Shown: piece after piece, positions 1 to 7,501 of the stretch
Numbering within the stretch: the first letter of the stretch is position 1
How the letters are laid out: each line of letters starts with the position of its first letter
Assembly: GCF_013410455.1 (NCBI RefSeq)
Contig: NZ_JACCFW010000001.1
Span: 2,558,929-2,622,928, forward strand
DNA: 64,000 bases
Direction: 5' to 3'
Source: Allobranchiibius huperziae
GTDB lineage: Bacteria; Actinomycetota; Actinomycetes; Actinomycetales; Dermatophilaceae
The notes under the pieces: model-generated
The model's input: the letters and a program-made list of their open reading frames with translations, nothing else
Databases searched by the model: none
What the model was told of the DNA's origin: nothing
Position numbers and translations under genes: made by a program

Positions 1-491
1 TACGCGATGGACCCCATGGGGGTGAAGACCGGGTAGTTCCACGGCCCGATCACGCCGATGACGCCGAGCGGCCGGTGCTCGACGACGGCCGACTGGTTGG
101 CCATCAACAGGCCGGCGAAGGACTTGGTCGGGCCCAGGACCTTGCGAGCGTGCCCGGCCGCCCACGCCAGGTGATCGACCGTCAGGCCGATCTCCAGCTG
201 CGCGTCGGCGTGCGGCTTGCCGGTCTCGTCGTGCACCACGGCCGCGAGCTCGCCCATCCGTCGGGCGATGACCCCGCGCCACTTGCCGAGGATCTCCCGG
301 CGGCCGTCGAATCCCAGCTCGTCCCACCATGCGGCGTCGGCACGGGCGCGACGTACGGCTTCGCGGACCGTCGCCTCGTCGTCGATCGCGTGGACGCCGA
401 CCACGTCCCCGGTGGCCGGGTTCAGCGATTCGAAGGTGCGCGGTTCCTGCTCGGCGGCGTCGGTCGCGGTGTCTGCCATGGCTGTGCTCAT
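1..491 (-). CDS. Aldehyde dehydrogenase (NAD(P)-dependent), N-terminal part only
   Basis: Partial gene; its 3' part lies beyond the left edge. The 163 visible codons begin MSTAMADTATDAAEQEPRTF and contain the ALDH N-terminal pattern: SLNPATGDVVG near residue 26, then EHRPLGVIGVIGPWNYPVFT near residue 140, which is the cofactor-binding motif around the conserved Pro-Trp-Asn. The catalytic Glu and Cys lie outside the window. The ATG at 491 overlaps the stop of the upstream GMC oxidoreductase by four bases (ATGA), so the two are translationally coupled. Alcohol oxidation followed by aldehyde oxidation is the obvious joint role, as in choline/betaine-aldehyde pairs, but the substrate cannot be read from sequence. 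A second in-frame ATG four codons later is also possible. Confidence 0.9.
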   Translation of the reverse strand, partial: MSTAMADTATDAAEQEPRTFESLNPATGDVVGVHAIDDEATVREAVRRARADAAWWDELGFDGRREILGKWRGVIARRMGELAAVVHDETGKPHADAQLEIGLTVDHLAWAAGHARKVLGPTKSFAGLLMANQSAVVEHRPLGVIGVIGPWNYPVFTPMGSIA

Positions 492-2110
492 CGGTTCACT
501 CCTGCATCGGCGAGGCGGTGGGACGGGTTCGAGGCGCGGCCGCGCAGCAGGTCCGCTGCGCGCTCGGCGATCATGATGGTCGGGGCGTTGGTGTTGCCGC
601 GGGGCACCTCGGGCATGACCGAGGCGTCCACGACGCGCAGGCCGGTCAGCCCGTGCACGCGCAGTTCGGCGTCGACGACGGCGTCGGGATGTTCGCCCAT
701 CGCGCAGGTGCCGACCGGGTGGTAGAGCGTCTGGGTCTCCCGACGGATATGCGCCTCGAGCTGTTCCGTGCTCGGCGAGGCCGTGTCGGGCATGAACGGC
801 GTGTCCAGGTACGTCGCGAGCGGACCGGAGTTCGCGACGTCCAGCAGCCGTTCGCACCCCGCGAGCATCGCGTCGAGGTCGCGCTGGTCGTCGTAGTACG
901 CCGGGTCGATGCTCGGATGCCACGACGGGTCGGCCGACCGGAGCCGCAGCTGCCCGCGGCTGGCGACGCTGACCAGCGTCGTACCGATCGAGACCTTGCG
1001 CGACCCGGACTCGTGGGCGGCGTTGTCCCAGAAGCCCGTCGGGGTGAAGTGCACCTGTAGATCCGGCGCCGCCAGCCCCTCCCGGCTGTGGAAGAACGCT
1101 CCGGCCTGGGCGACGTTGGATGTCAGCGGCCCCCGGCCCAGCGCCTTGGCCTTCAGGATGTTCGGCAGCGTGTTGAACTCCAGCAGATCCGTGGTGCCCT
1201 TGGTCTCCCAGATCAGCGGCACGAACGGGTGGTCGTGCAGGTTGGCCCCCACCCCGGGCAGGTCGTGGCGCACGTCGACGCCGGTCTCCCGCAGGTGCCC
1301 GCCCGGTCCGATCCCCGACAGCATCAGCAGCTGCGGTGAGTTGATCGCCCCGGCGCACAGGAGCACCTCGGCATCGACCCGCGCCGTGCGCCGCTCCCCC
1401 AGGTGCTCGAACGTCACTCCGACCGCGCGATCCCCGTCCAGCTCGATGCGCTCCACCATCGCGCCCGTGATGACCTCGAGATTGGTGCGGCCGCGCGCGG
1501 GCTCCAGGTACGCGCGTTCGGTGGACCAGCGACGGCCGCCCTTGCAGGTCACCTGGTAGAAACCGGCGCCCTCCTGGCGGGCACCGTTGAAGTCGTCGTT
1601 CGCGCCCATTCCGGAGGCGACGGCGGAGGCGATCCACGCGTCGTTCAGTTCGTGGTCGTAGCGCCGGTCCTCCACGTACAGCGGGCCGTCCTGCCCGTGG
1701 AACGGATCACCGAGCCGCGAATTGTGCTCTGCGCGCTTGAAGTACGGCAGAACGTCGTCATACCCCCAGCCGGTGGCGCCGTGCGCGTCACGCCAGGTGT
1801 CGTAGTCGACCCGGTTGCCGCGGATGTAGATCATCGCGTTCATCGACGAACACCCGCCGAGCGCCTTCATCCGCGGCCAGTACGTCGGTCGCGCGTCCAA
1901 CTGCTTCTGCCCGGTCGTGTGGTAGTTCCAGTCCCACCGCGTCCGGAAGAGGGAGGGGAAGCCGGCCGGGATGCTGATCTCGTCGGCGTCCGCCTCGCCA
2001 CCGGCCTCGATCAGGAGCACGGTCGTGCCCGGGTCCTCCGTCAGCCGGGCGGCGAGCACGCACCCCGCGCTCCCGCCGCCGATGACGACGTAGTCGTAGG
2101 TGTCGTGCAT
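488..2110 (-). CDS. GMC-family FAD-dependent oxidoreductase (choline dehydrogenase-like)
   Basis: 540 residues, normal for the glucose-methanol-choline family. An FAD-binding motif VVIGGGSAGCVLAARL occupies residues 8-23. The first GMC signature ALGGCSSMNAMIYIRGN is at 83-99, and the second, GAINSPQLLMLSGIGP, is near 255-270. The catalytic His motif HPVGTCAMG starts at residue 464, and the C terminus carries NTNAPTIMIAERAADLL. The enzyme should oxidise a primary alcohol to an aldehyde with FAD, passing electrons to the respiratory chain or to oxygen. It overlaps the following aldehyde dehydrogenase by ATGA, which supports a two-step alcohol-to-acid pathway. BetA is one possible identity; alcohol or polyether oxidation is equally possible, so no symbol is given. 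Confidence 0.92.
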   Translation of the reverse strand: MHDTYDYVVIGGGSAGCVLAARLTEDPGTTVLLIEAGGEADADEISIPAGFPSLFRTRWDWNYHTTGQKQLDARPTYWPRMKALGGCSSMNAMIYIRGNRVDYDTWRDAHGATGWGYDDVLPYFKRAEHNSRLGDPFHGQDGPLYVEDRRYDHELNDAWIASAVASGMGANDDFNGARQEGAGFYQVTCKGGRRWSTERAYLEPARGRTNLEVITGAMVERIELDGDRAVGVTFEHLGERRTARVDAEVLLCAGAINSPQLLMLSGIGPGGHLRETGVDVRHDLPGVGANLHDHPFVPLIWETKGTTDLLEFNTLPNILKAKALGRGPLTSNVAQAGAFFHSREGLAAPDLQVHFTPTGFWDNAAHESGSRKVSIGTTLVSVASRGQLRLRSADPSWHPSIDPAYYDDQRDLDAMLAGCERLLDVANSGPLATYLDTPFMPDTASPSTEQLEAHIRRETQTLYHPVGTCAMGEHPDAVVDAELRVHGLTGLRVVDASVMPEVPRGNTNAPTIMIAERAADLLRGRASNPSHRLADAGVNR

Positions 2111-2216
2111 GAAGCCTCCTGGCCACGATGACGAGCGAACCGCGGCCGGAATGACGCCGACCGGGTTGTGACCGCCCTCACCCTACGCGTCAGTAGCCTT
2201 TCTCGACACCGGCGGC

Positions 2217-2243
2217 GCGAACCCCGTCCGCGCCGGGGTTCGC
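2217..2243 (-). terminator. Hairpin downstream of the secreted propeller gene
   Basis: Inverted repeat GCGAACCCC / GGGGTTCGC with a 9-base loop, 7 bases past the stop of the gene ending at 2250. There is no T-run after it, so it may be a Rho-assisted or I-shaped terminator. Confidence 0.5.
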
Positions 2244-2249
2244 CCCTGC

Positions 2250-3302
2250 TCAACCGACCGCGAGGTCCGTGAAGTGGCCGGTGAGGAGCGTCCGCGGCGA
2301 GCCGCCCGTCGGTGCGTACTTGAGCAGACGCGGTGTGGCATCGTCCTCGGCGCTGACGTAGACGTTCGAGGCGCCGTCGACCTGCAGGTCACCGAGACGC
2401 GGGTTGTACGTCGTGGTGAATCCCGTCGCGGGCACCGCCGTCGGAGTGCCGCCGCCTGCGGGATAGCGCTCGATCTGCTGCACCTGCGAGTACCCCGGGG
2501 CGCAGTGGGTGTGGGAACCGAAGCAGCTCCCCTTCGTCACGGCGCGGTAGAAGCTGCCGTCGGGGGCCACTCCGGGCACGTCGAAGTGGTCGGCGTTACC
2601 GATGAACGTCGGGGTCGTCGAGCCTGCAGCAAGCCGCACCCAGTAGTCGAAATACGTTTCCCCGGTGGCGTTCTCCTCGATGTACACCACCCCCTGGGCT
2701 CCTGCTGCGATCTTCTCGACCGCGGTGCTGTTGAGGACGACGGAGCGCGACGTCGAGCGCGCCCCGGAGGCGGAGTAGCTGACGATCGTCGTCGACGAAT
2801 GACCGATGGCCGTGATCTGCGAGACGTTCCCCGCCCGGTCGGCGGTGAACTCCCCGGCCGCCCTCGCCACCACCGTGCGCGCGCCCGAGGGCGCGATCCT
2901 GACGATCTGCGGACTCGGCGTGCTGTGCTCGACGAACACATCGCCCCTGCCGTCCGTGGCGAGCCCGGTCGGCCCTGCGAGATCCGCCGCGAACGGTGTC
3001 GCCCGGCCCGTGTCGACCGACACCTTGGTGACGCCGCGGTCGGACAGCACGTAGAGGTCGCCGACCGAGCTGACGACGAGCTGGGAGGCGGTGAGGCCCG
3101 ACAACAGTGTCCTCGGCGTGCCCCCGGACAGCGCCTCCCGTACGACGGTGCGGTGGGTGACGTCGTACGCGTACAGCGACTGCCGGTGCCCGGCCGCCCC
3201 CCACGGTCCGCCCGGCGACGCGGACGCTGTTGCGGTCGTTGCGCCGAGGGCCGCGCCGATCACGGCACCTGCCAGGCAGATCGTCCTCGTCATCCCCATC
3301 AT
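2250..3302 (-). CDS. Secreted beta-propeller-like (NHL/SMP-30-type) protein, unknown function
   Basis: 350 residues from the chosen ATG, which has GGAAGG four bases upstream; the frame stays open to 3371 but that extension is not signal-like. The N terminus MMGMTRTICLAGAVIGAALG followed by a short Ala/Ser stretch is a Sec signal peptide, so the protein is exported. The rest shows recurring blocks of about 40 residues such as LYVLSDRGVTKV, GDVFVEHSTPSPQIVRI and SNVYVSAEDDATPRLL, the pattern of six-bladed propellers. No catalytic metal ligands could be assigned. It sits alone between the GMC/ALDH pair and prmC, where many actinobacteria carry a Sua5-family gene. Confidence 0.75.
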   Translation of the reverse strand: MMGMTRTICLAGAVIGAALGATTATASASPGGPWGAAGHRQSLYAYDVTHRTVVREALSGGTPRTLLSGLTASQLVVSSVGDLYVLSDRGVTKVSVDTGRATPFAADLAGPTGLATDGRGDVFVEHSTPSPQIVRIAPSGARTVVARAAGEFTADRAGNVSQITAIGHSSTTIVSYSASGARSTSRSVVLNSTAVEKIAAGAQGVVYIEENATGETYFDYWVRLAAGSTTPTFIGNADHFDVPGVAPDGSFYRAVTKGSCFGSHTHCAPGYSQVQQIERYPAGGGTPTAVPATGFTTTYNPRLGDLQVDGASNVYVSAEDDATPRLLKYAPTGGSPRTLLTGHFTDLAVG

Positions 3303-3461
3303 CGTGCCCTTCCCGACGAGGGACCCGACGCGTCCCGACCCCGATGGGGCCCTGTACCCCGCGACCATCATTTCTGGATTACCGGCGAACGGCGTGGTTT
3401 TGCCCGGAACGACCTGTGCTGCAAGAAACGAGGGACGCGCCGGCGATACGCGCGCCGTATC

Positions 3462-4319
3462 TCACCGACGACGCGCACTCACCGCACGCGGAAGGGCCGT
3501 GAGGTCGCGATGGTCGGCGACGTCGTCCCAGAGGCCCTGGGTCGACAGGCGGGCGGGTAGCGAATCCCCCTGAGACGAAGCATGTTCCATGACGACGAGC
3601 CCGCCGGGCCGCAGCAGTTGCGCCGCCCGCTCCGCCACCTGCAGCGGTATCCGCAGGCCGTCCTCACTGCCGCCGTAGAGCGCGATCTGCGGGTCGTGGT
3701 CACGCACCTCGGGGTCGATCGGCACCATGCCCACGGGGATGTACGGCGGGTTGCTGAGCACCACGTCGACCTGCCCCTCGAGCTCGGGGAACGCCGTGAG
3801 CGCGTCCTCGCATCGGATCCGCACGTCCAGCCCGAGCCGGTCGCGGTTGGCCTGCGCCCATGCGCACGCGTCCGGCGAGAGCTCGGCGGCGTACACCGCC
3901 GCAGACGGATGCTCGTCCTTCACCGCGAGCGCGAGCGCACCGGACCCAGCGCACAGGTCGACGACGACCGGGGCGGCGATCGAGCGCAGAGTGGGCGCGA
4001 CGAGGTCGACGAGAATCTCGGTCTCCGGCCGCGGCACGAAGACCCCCGGCCCCACAGCGAGCTCGAGGTGCCGGAACGCCGCGCGTCCGGTGAGGTGTTG
4101 CAGGGGCACCCTCGTCGCACGCTCGTCGATCAGTGCCGAGAACCGCTGCAGCACAACGCCGTCGGGCACCCGGCCCAGCACCTCGGCGCGGCGTACCTCC
4201 GCGACGTCCGTGGACCAGGCGTGCGCGAGCAGCGCGATCGCGTCGGTGTCCGGCGACCCGACGCCAGCGTGGGAGAGCCGCAGCGACGCATCGCGCAGCA
4301 GCAGGCGCAGCTCGTTCAT
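3462..4319 (-). CDS. prmC: Peptide chain release factor N5-glutamine methyltransferase
   Basis: 285 residues, the usual PrmC/HemK length. It methylates the Gln of the GGQ motif in release factors using S-adenosylmethionine. A helical substrate-binding domain covers about residues 1-85. The SAM-binding loop DLCAGSGALAL lies at 121-131 and the catalytic NPPY at 190-193 inside VVLSNPPYIP. The start codon shares one base with the stop of prfA (TGATG), placing enzyme and substrate in one translational unit. Confidence 0.96.
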   Translation of the reverse strand: MNELRLLLRDASLRLSHAGVGSPDTDAIALLAHAWSTDVAEVRRAEVLGRVPDGVVLQRFSALIDERATRVPLQHLTGRAAFRHLELAVGPGVFVPRPETEILVDLVAPTLRSIAAPVVVDLCAGSGALALAVKDEHPSAAVYAAELSPDACAWAQANRDRLGLDVRIRCEDALTAFPELEGQVDVVLSNPPYIPVGMVPIDPEVRDHDPQIALYGGSEDGLRIPLQVAERAAQLLRPGGLVVMEHASSQGDSLPARLSTQGLWDDVADHRDLTALPRAVSARRR

Positions 4320-5407
4320 CAGTCGCGGTCGGCGACCGCTGCCATCCGCGCGGACTCGTCGGCCTCGACCGCCGAGGCGACCACCGCGCCGAGGTCGCCG
4401 TCGAGCACGGCGTCCAGGTTGTAGGACTTGTAGCCGGTGCGGTGGTCCGCGATCCGGTTCTCCGGGAAGTTGTAGGTGCGGATGCGCTCACTGCGGTCGA
4501 CCGTGCGCACCTGGCTCTTGCGCGCGGCGGACGCCTCGGCGTCCCGCTCGTCCTGACGGATCTGCCGCAGTCGGGCCTTGAGCACCCGCAGCGCCGACTC
4601 CTTGTTCTGCAGCTGGCTCTTCTCGTTCTGGCACGAGACGACGACGCCGGTCGGCAGGTGGGTGATGCGGACCGCCGAGTCGGTGGTGTTGACGCTCTGC
4701 CCGCCCGGACCGGAGCTGCGGTAGACGTCGATCTTCAGATCGTTCGGTCCGAACTCGATCTCGTCGTCGTCACCGTCGTCGAGGTCCGGCATCACCAGGA
4801 CGCCCGCCGCCGAGGTGTGGATCCGCCCCTGGCTCTCGGTGACCGGGACGCGCTGCACACGGTGCACGCCGCCCTCGTACTTGAGCAGCGCCCACGGCGC
4901 GGTGCCCGGGTCCATGGTGCCCTTGGCGCGCACCTGCAATCGTGCGTCCTTGTACCCGCCGAGGTCGGACTCGGTGGCGTCGACCAGCTCGGCGCGCCAC
5001 CCGGCACGCTCGGCGTACCGCAGGTACATCCGCACCAGATCGCCGGCGAACAGCGCCGACTCCTCACCGCCCTCACCTGCCTTGACCTCGAGGATCACGT
5101 CGCGGTCGTCGTCCTCGTCGCGCGGCAGCAGCAGCTTGCGCAGTGCGTCCTGGGCGCCGTCGAAGCGCTCCTGCAGGGAGGGCACCTCGGCCGCGAAGGA
5201 CTCGTCCTCCTGCGCCAGCTCGCGCGCGGCACCGAGGTCGTCGCCGGCAGCGAGCCAGGCGCGGTACGCGGCGACGGTCGGAGCCAGCGCGGCGTACCTC
5301 TTGTTGAGCTTGCGCATGGCCGTGGGATCGGCATGGATCGCCGGATCGGCGAGCCGGGCCTCGAGGTCGGCGTACTCCTGCGCGACGGCGGCGGCGGATT
5401 CCAACAC
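4319..5407 (-). CDS. prfA: Peptide chain release factor 1 (RF1)
   Basis: 362 residues; terminates translation at UAA and UAG. The tripeptide anticodon PVT at residues 188-190 marks RF1 rather than RF2 (SPF). The catalytic GGQ is at 235-237 within [17 protein letters not shown] very acidic stretch (DDGDDDE) sits just before the GGQ domain. The start is GTG at 5407 with AAGGAG upstream. It follows rpmE after a strong terminator and overlaps prmC by one base. Confidence 0.97.
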   Translation of the reverse strand: MLESAAAVAQEYADLEARLADPAIHADPTAMRKLNKRYAALAPTVAAYRAWLAAGDDLGAARELAQEDESFAAEVPSLQERFDGAQDALRKLLLPRDEDDDRDVILEVKAGEGGEESALFAGDLVRMYLRYAERAGWRAELVDATESDLGGYKDARLQVRAKGTMDPGTAPWALLKYEGGVHRVQRVPVTESQGRIHTSAAGVLVMPDLDDGDDDEIEFGPNDLKIDVYRSSGPGGQSVNTTDSAVRITHLPTGVVVSCQNEKSQLQNKESALRVLKARLRQIRQDERDAEASAARKSQVRTVDRSERIRTYNFPENRIADHRTGYKSYNLDAVLDGDLGAVVASAVEADESARMAAVADRD

Positions 5408-5455
5408 GGCGAACTCCTTCGAGACGGTCGGTCAGGTGTCACGGGACACAAACAA

Positions 5456-5491
5456 CGCGCCGGCCCCACCTGGAGAGGTGGAGCCGGCGCG
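5456..5491 (-). terminator. Intrinsic terminator between rpmE and prfA
   Basis: A 16-bp stem (one T-G pair) with loop CTCC, followed on the minus strand by TTGTTTG. It lies 9 bases after the rpmE stop. It should limit readthrough into prfA, although some readthrough is likely because no other prfA promoter is obvious. Confidence 0.85.
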
Positions 5492-5500
5492 TCGGAGGAG

Positions 5501-5719
5501 CTACTTGGCTTCGGCCTTCTTGCCGTAGCGCTCCTGGAAGCGGGCCACGCGGCCACCGGTGTCCAGAATGCGCTGCTTGCCCGTGTAGAACGGGTGGCAC
5601 TGCGAGCAGGTCTCGGCGGTGATGGTGCCGCCCTCGGCAGTGCTGCGGGTCTCGAACGTCGCGCCACAGGTGCAGGTGACGGTCGTGGGACCGTACGCGG
5701 GGTGGATGTCCTTCTTCAC
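5501..5719 (-). CDS. rpmE: 50S ribosomal protein L31, zinc-binding type
   Basis: 72 residues, starting MKKDIHPAYGPTTVTCTCG. Four cysteines at 16, 18, 38 and 41 form the zinc site of the C+ form of L31. The ATG at 5719 is preceded by TAGGAGAAAA. Possible -10 box CAGAAT on the minus strand at 5803-5798, with only a weak -35. In many actinobacteria rpmE follows rho directly; here an MFS gene is inserted between them. Confidence 0.97.
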   Translation of the reverse strand: MKKDIHPAYGPTTVTCTCGATFETRSTAEGGTITAETCSQCHPFYTGKQRILDTGGRVARFQERYGKKAEAK

Positions 5720-5979
5720 GGGTTTTCTCCTAGCTGTCGATTGCCTCCGGGTCGCTCGCGCGATGTGCGCGACGCGTGAACCGGTGGCCAGCGGGCCATT
5801 CTGCCAGAACCTCTGACCTCTTCCTAAACGACGCCGTGGCAGGTGCTATTCCTCGGCGTCTCGGGCCGTCGTACGCGGGGTTCGGAGGCCGGAAATGGGC
5901 ACGCTCGTTTGCTACCCGTGGGTATCGAGTACGGGTGCCGGTTGTGCGCCGCACCCCCCTTAGGGGTGATCCTGTACCC

Positions 5980-7371
5980 ATGACCACTGCCACTTCACCG
6001 CCGGAACATGCCCTGCGCAGGGACCACGAAGCGCCCCTGACCCCACCCGTGCGGCACTTCCTGCGCAAGATGACGGTGGCCACCGGCGGAGGCATGTTCA
6101 TCGACGGTTTCGTCTTCGCGACCTTCGCCGCGGCCATGGCGGGCCGCGCCCACGACGAGCTGCACGTCACGGGCCACTGGGACTCCTGGATCTCCGCGTC
6201 GGTGCTCATCGGCACCTTCTTCGGCGGCCTGATCATCGGCTACATCACCGACAAGATCGGCCGTAAGCCGATGTTCACATTCGACCTGATCCTCTTCAGC
6301 AGCTGCGCCTTCGCGCTCTTCTTCGTGCAGTCGGCCTGGCAGGTCTTCGTGCTCGGTGTCGTGATGGGAGTCGCGGTCGGCGGCGACTACGCGATCGGGT
6401 CCCCGCTGCTCGGAGAGTTCTCCCAGAAGAAGGACCGGGGCAACTACCTCGGCCTGCTGGAGATCAGCTGGAACGTCGGCTACGTGATCGCCTACATCAT
6501 CGGCTACGCCATCAACTCCTACTGGCCCGGCGGCTGGCGACTGATCCTCGGCGCCAGCGTCGTGCCCGCGGTCATCTGCCTCTTCATCCGCCACGGTCTG
6601 CCGGAGTCGCCGCGCTGGCTGATGAGCAAGGGTCGTGACACCGAGGCGAAGCGGATCTACCGCGAGGAGCTGCAGGTCCGCGACGTCGGCGACCTCAGCG
6701 AGGAGGAGCCGCAGGAGACCAACTACCGGCTGCTCTTCTCCAAGGAGTACATCCGTCGCACCCTCTTCGTGTCGCTGTCCTGGAGCGCCATCGTGATGCC
6801 CTATTTCGCGCTGACCTTCTTCGGTCCGACGATCCTGAAGTCGCTCGGCCTTCGCGACGCTCTCTTCGGCGCGCTGCTCGGGACGATCGTGGCGTTGATC
6901 GGCGCGACCATCTCCTGGAAGTACATCGACCGGGTCGGTCGTCGCCCCATCACGATCATCCCGATGTTCGTCTGCGCGGTCTTCCTCTTCCTCGCCGCGC
7001 TCAACTCCCAACTGCCGCTCGTCTTCGGTGTCGTCGCCTACTTCGGCTACCTGTTCTCCTACGGGATCATGAGCATCACCACGGGCATCTACCCCTCGGA
7101 GGTGTTCCCGAGCTCGGTACGCGCGTCGGGCCTGGGTGTGGCCAGCTCCACGAGCCGGGTCGCCGCGGCCATCGGCACCTTCATGCTCCCGATCGTCAAC
7201 GACGACTTCGGCACACCGACGGTGCTGGTCATCCTGGGCGCCGTGTCCCTGGGCGGCGGGATCATCTCCTACATGTGGGCGCCGGAGACCAACGGTCAGT
7301 CGCTCACCGAGAGCTCGCACCGCGATCTGACGCACCGCAAGGCCGTGCCGGTCGTCCCCACGGCGGCCTGA
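5980..7371 (+). CDS. MFS transporter, sugar-porter-like
   Basis: 463 residues with about 12 hydrophobic segments. Family motifs are present: DKIGRKP after TM2, PESPRWL before the central loop, DRVGRRP in the second half, and PETNGQSLTE at the C terminus. These match sugar/metabolite-proton symporters of the major facilitator superfamily; the substrate is unknown. The frame opens at 5776, but the upstream part is not protein-like and would place charged residues ahead of the membrane domain, so the ATG at 5980 is preferred. A short inverted repeat TACCC-GT-GGGTA at 5913-5924 could be an operator. A terminator follows 20 bases after the stop. Confidence 0.9.
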   Translation: MTTATSPPEHALRRDHEAPLTPPVRHFLRKMTVATGGGMFIDGFVFATFAAAMAGRAHDELHVTGHWDSWISASVLIGTFFGGLIIGYITDKIGRKPMFTFDLILFSSCAFALFFVQSAWQVFVLGVVMGVAVGGDYAIGSPLLGEFSQKKDRGNYLGLLEISWNVGYVIAYIIGYAINSYWPGGWRLILGASVVPAVICLFIRHGLPESPRWLMSKGRDTEAKRIYREELQVRDVGDLSEEEPQETNYRLLFSKEYIRRTLFVSLSWSAIVMPYFALTFFGPTILKSLGLRDALFGALLGTIVALIGATISWKYIDRVGRRPITIIPMFVCAVFLFLAALNSQLPLVFGVVAYFGYLFSYGIMSITTGIYPSEVFPSSVRASGLGVASSTSRVAAAIGTFMLPIVNDDFGTPTVLVILGAVSLGGGIISYMWAPETNGQSLTESSHRDLTHRKAVPVVPTAA

Positions 7372-7391
7372 TACGCGCGTACGGCAACGCG

Positions 7392-7424
7392 AACGCCGCC
7401 CCACCGATTCGGTGGGGCGGCGTT
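7392..7424 (+). terminator. Intrinsic terminator after the MFS gene
   Basis: A 15-bp perfect stem with a 3-base loop, followed by TTCGTCGTT. It lies between convergent genes and may serve both directions. Confidence 0.85.
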
Positions 7425-7439
7425 TCGTCGTTCCTGCCG

Positions 7440-7491
7440 CCGGTTGTCAGCGGATCACCGGCGTATGCACCAGAGATTCGCTGACAACCGG
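7440..7491. repeat. 52-nt hairpin, repeat family B copy 1 (probable rho terminator)
   Basis: Perfect 13-bp inverted repeat CCGGTTGTCAGCG / CGCTGACAACCGG around a 26-base centre, 10 bases past the rho stop. A related 52-nt element lies at 46861-46912; both share the TGTC-GC-GATC half and a near-complementary right half. Confidence 0.7.
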
Positions 7492-7501
7492 GGGGTGAGG
7501 G

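Noticed and set aside
5776-5979. N-terminal extension of the MFS protein
   Set aside because: The 68 extra residues are Arg-rich and promoter-like DNA encodes them; the ATG at 5980 gives a normal family N terminus.
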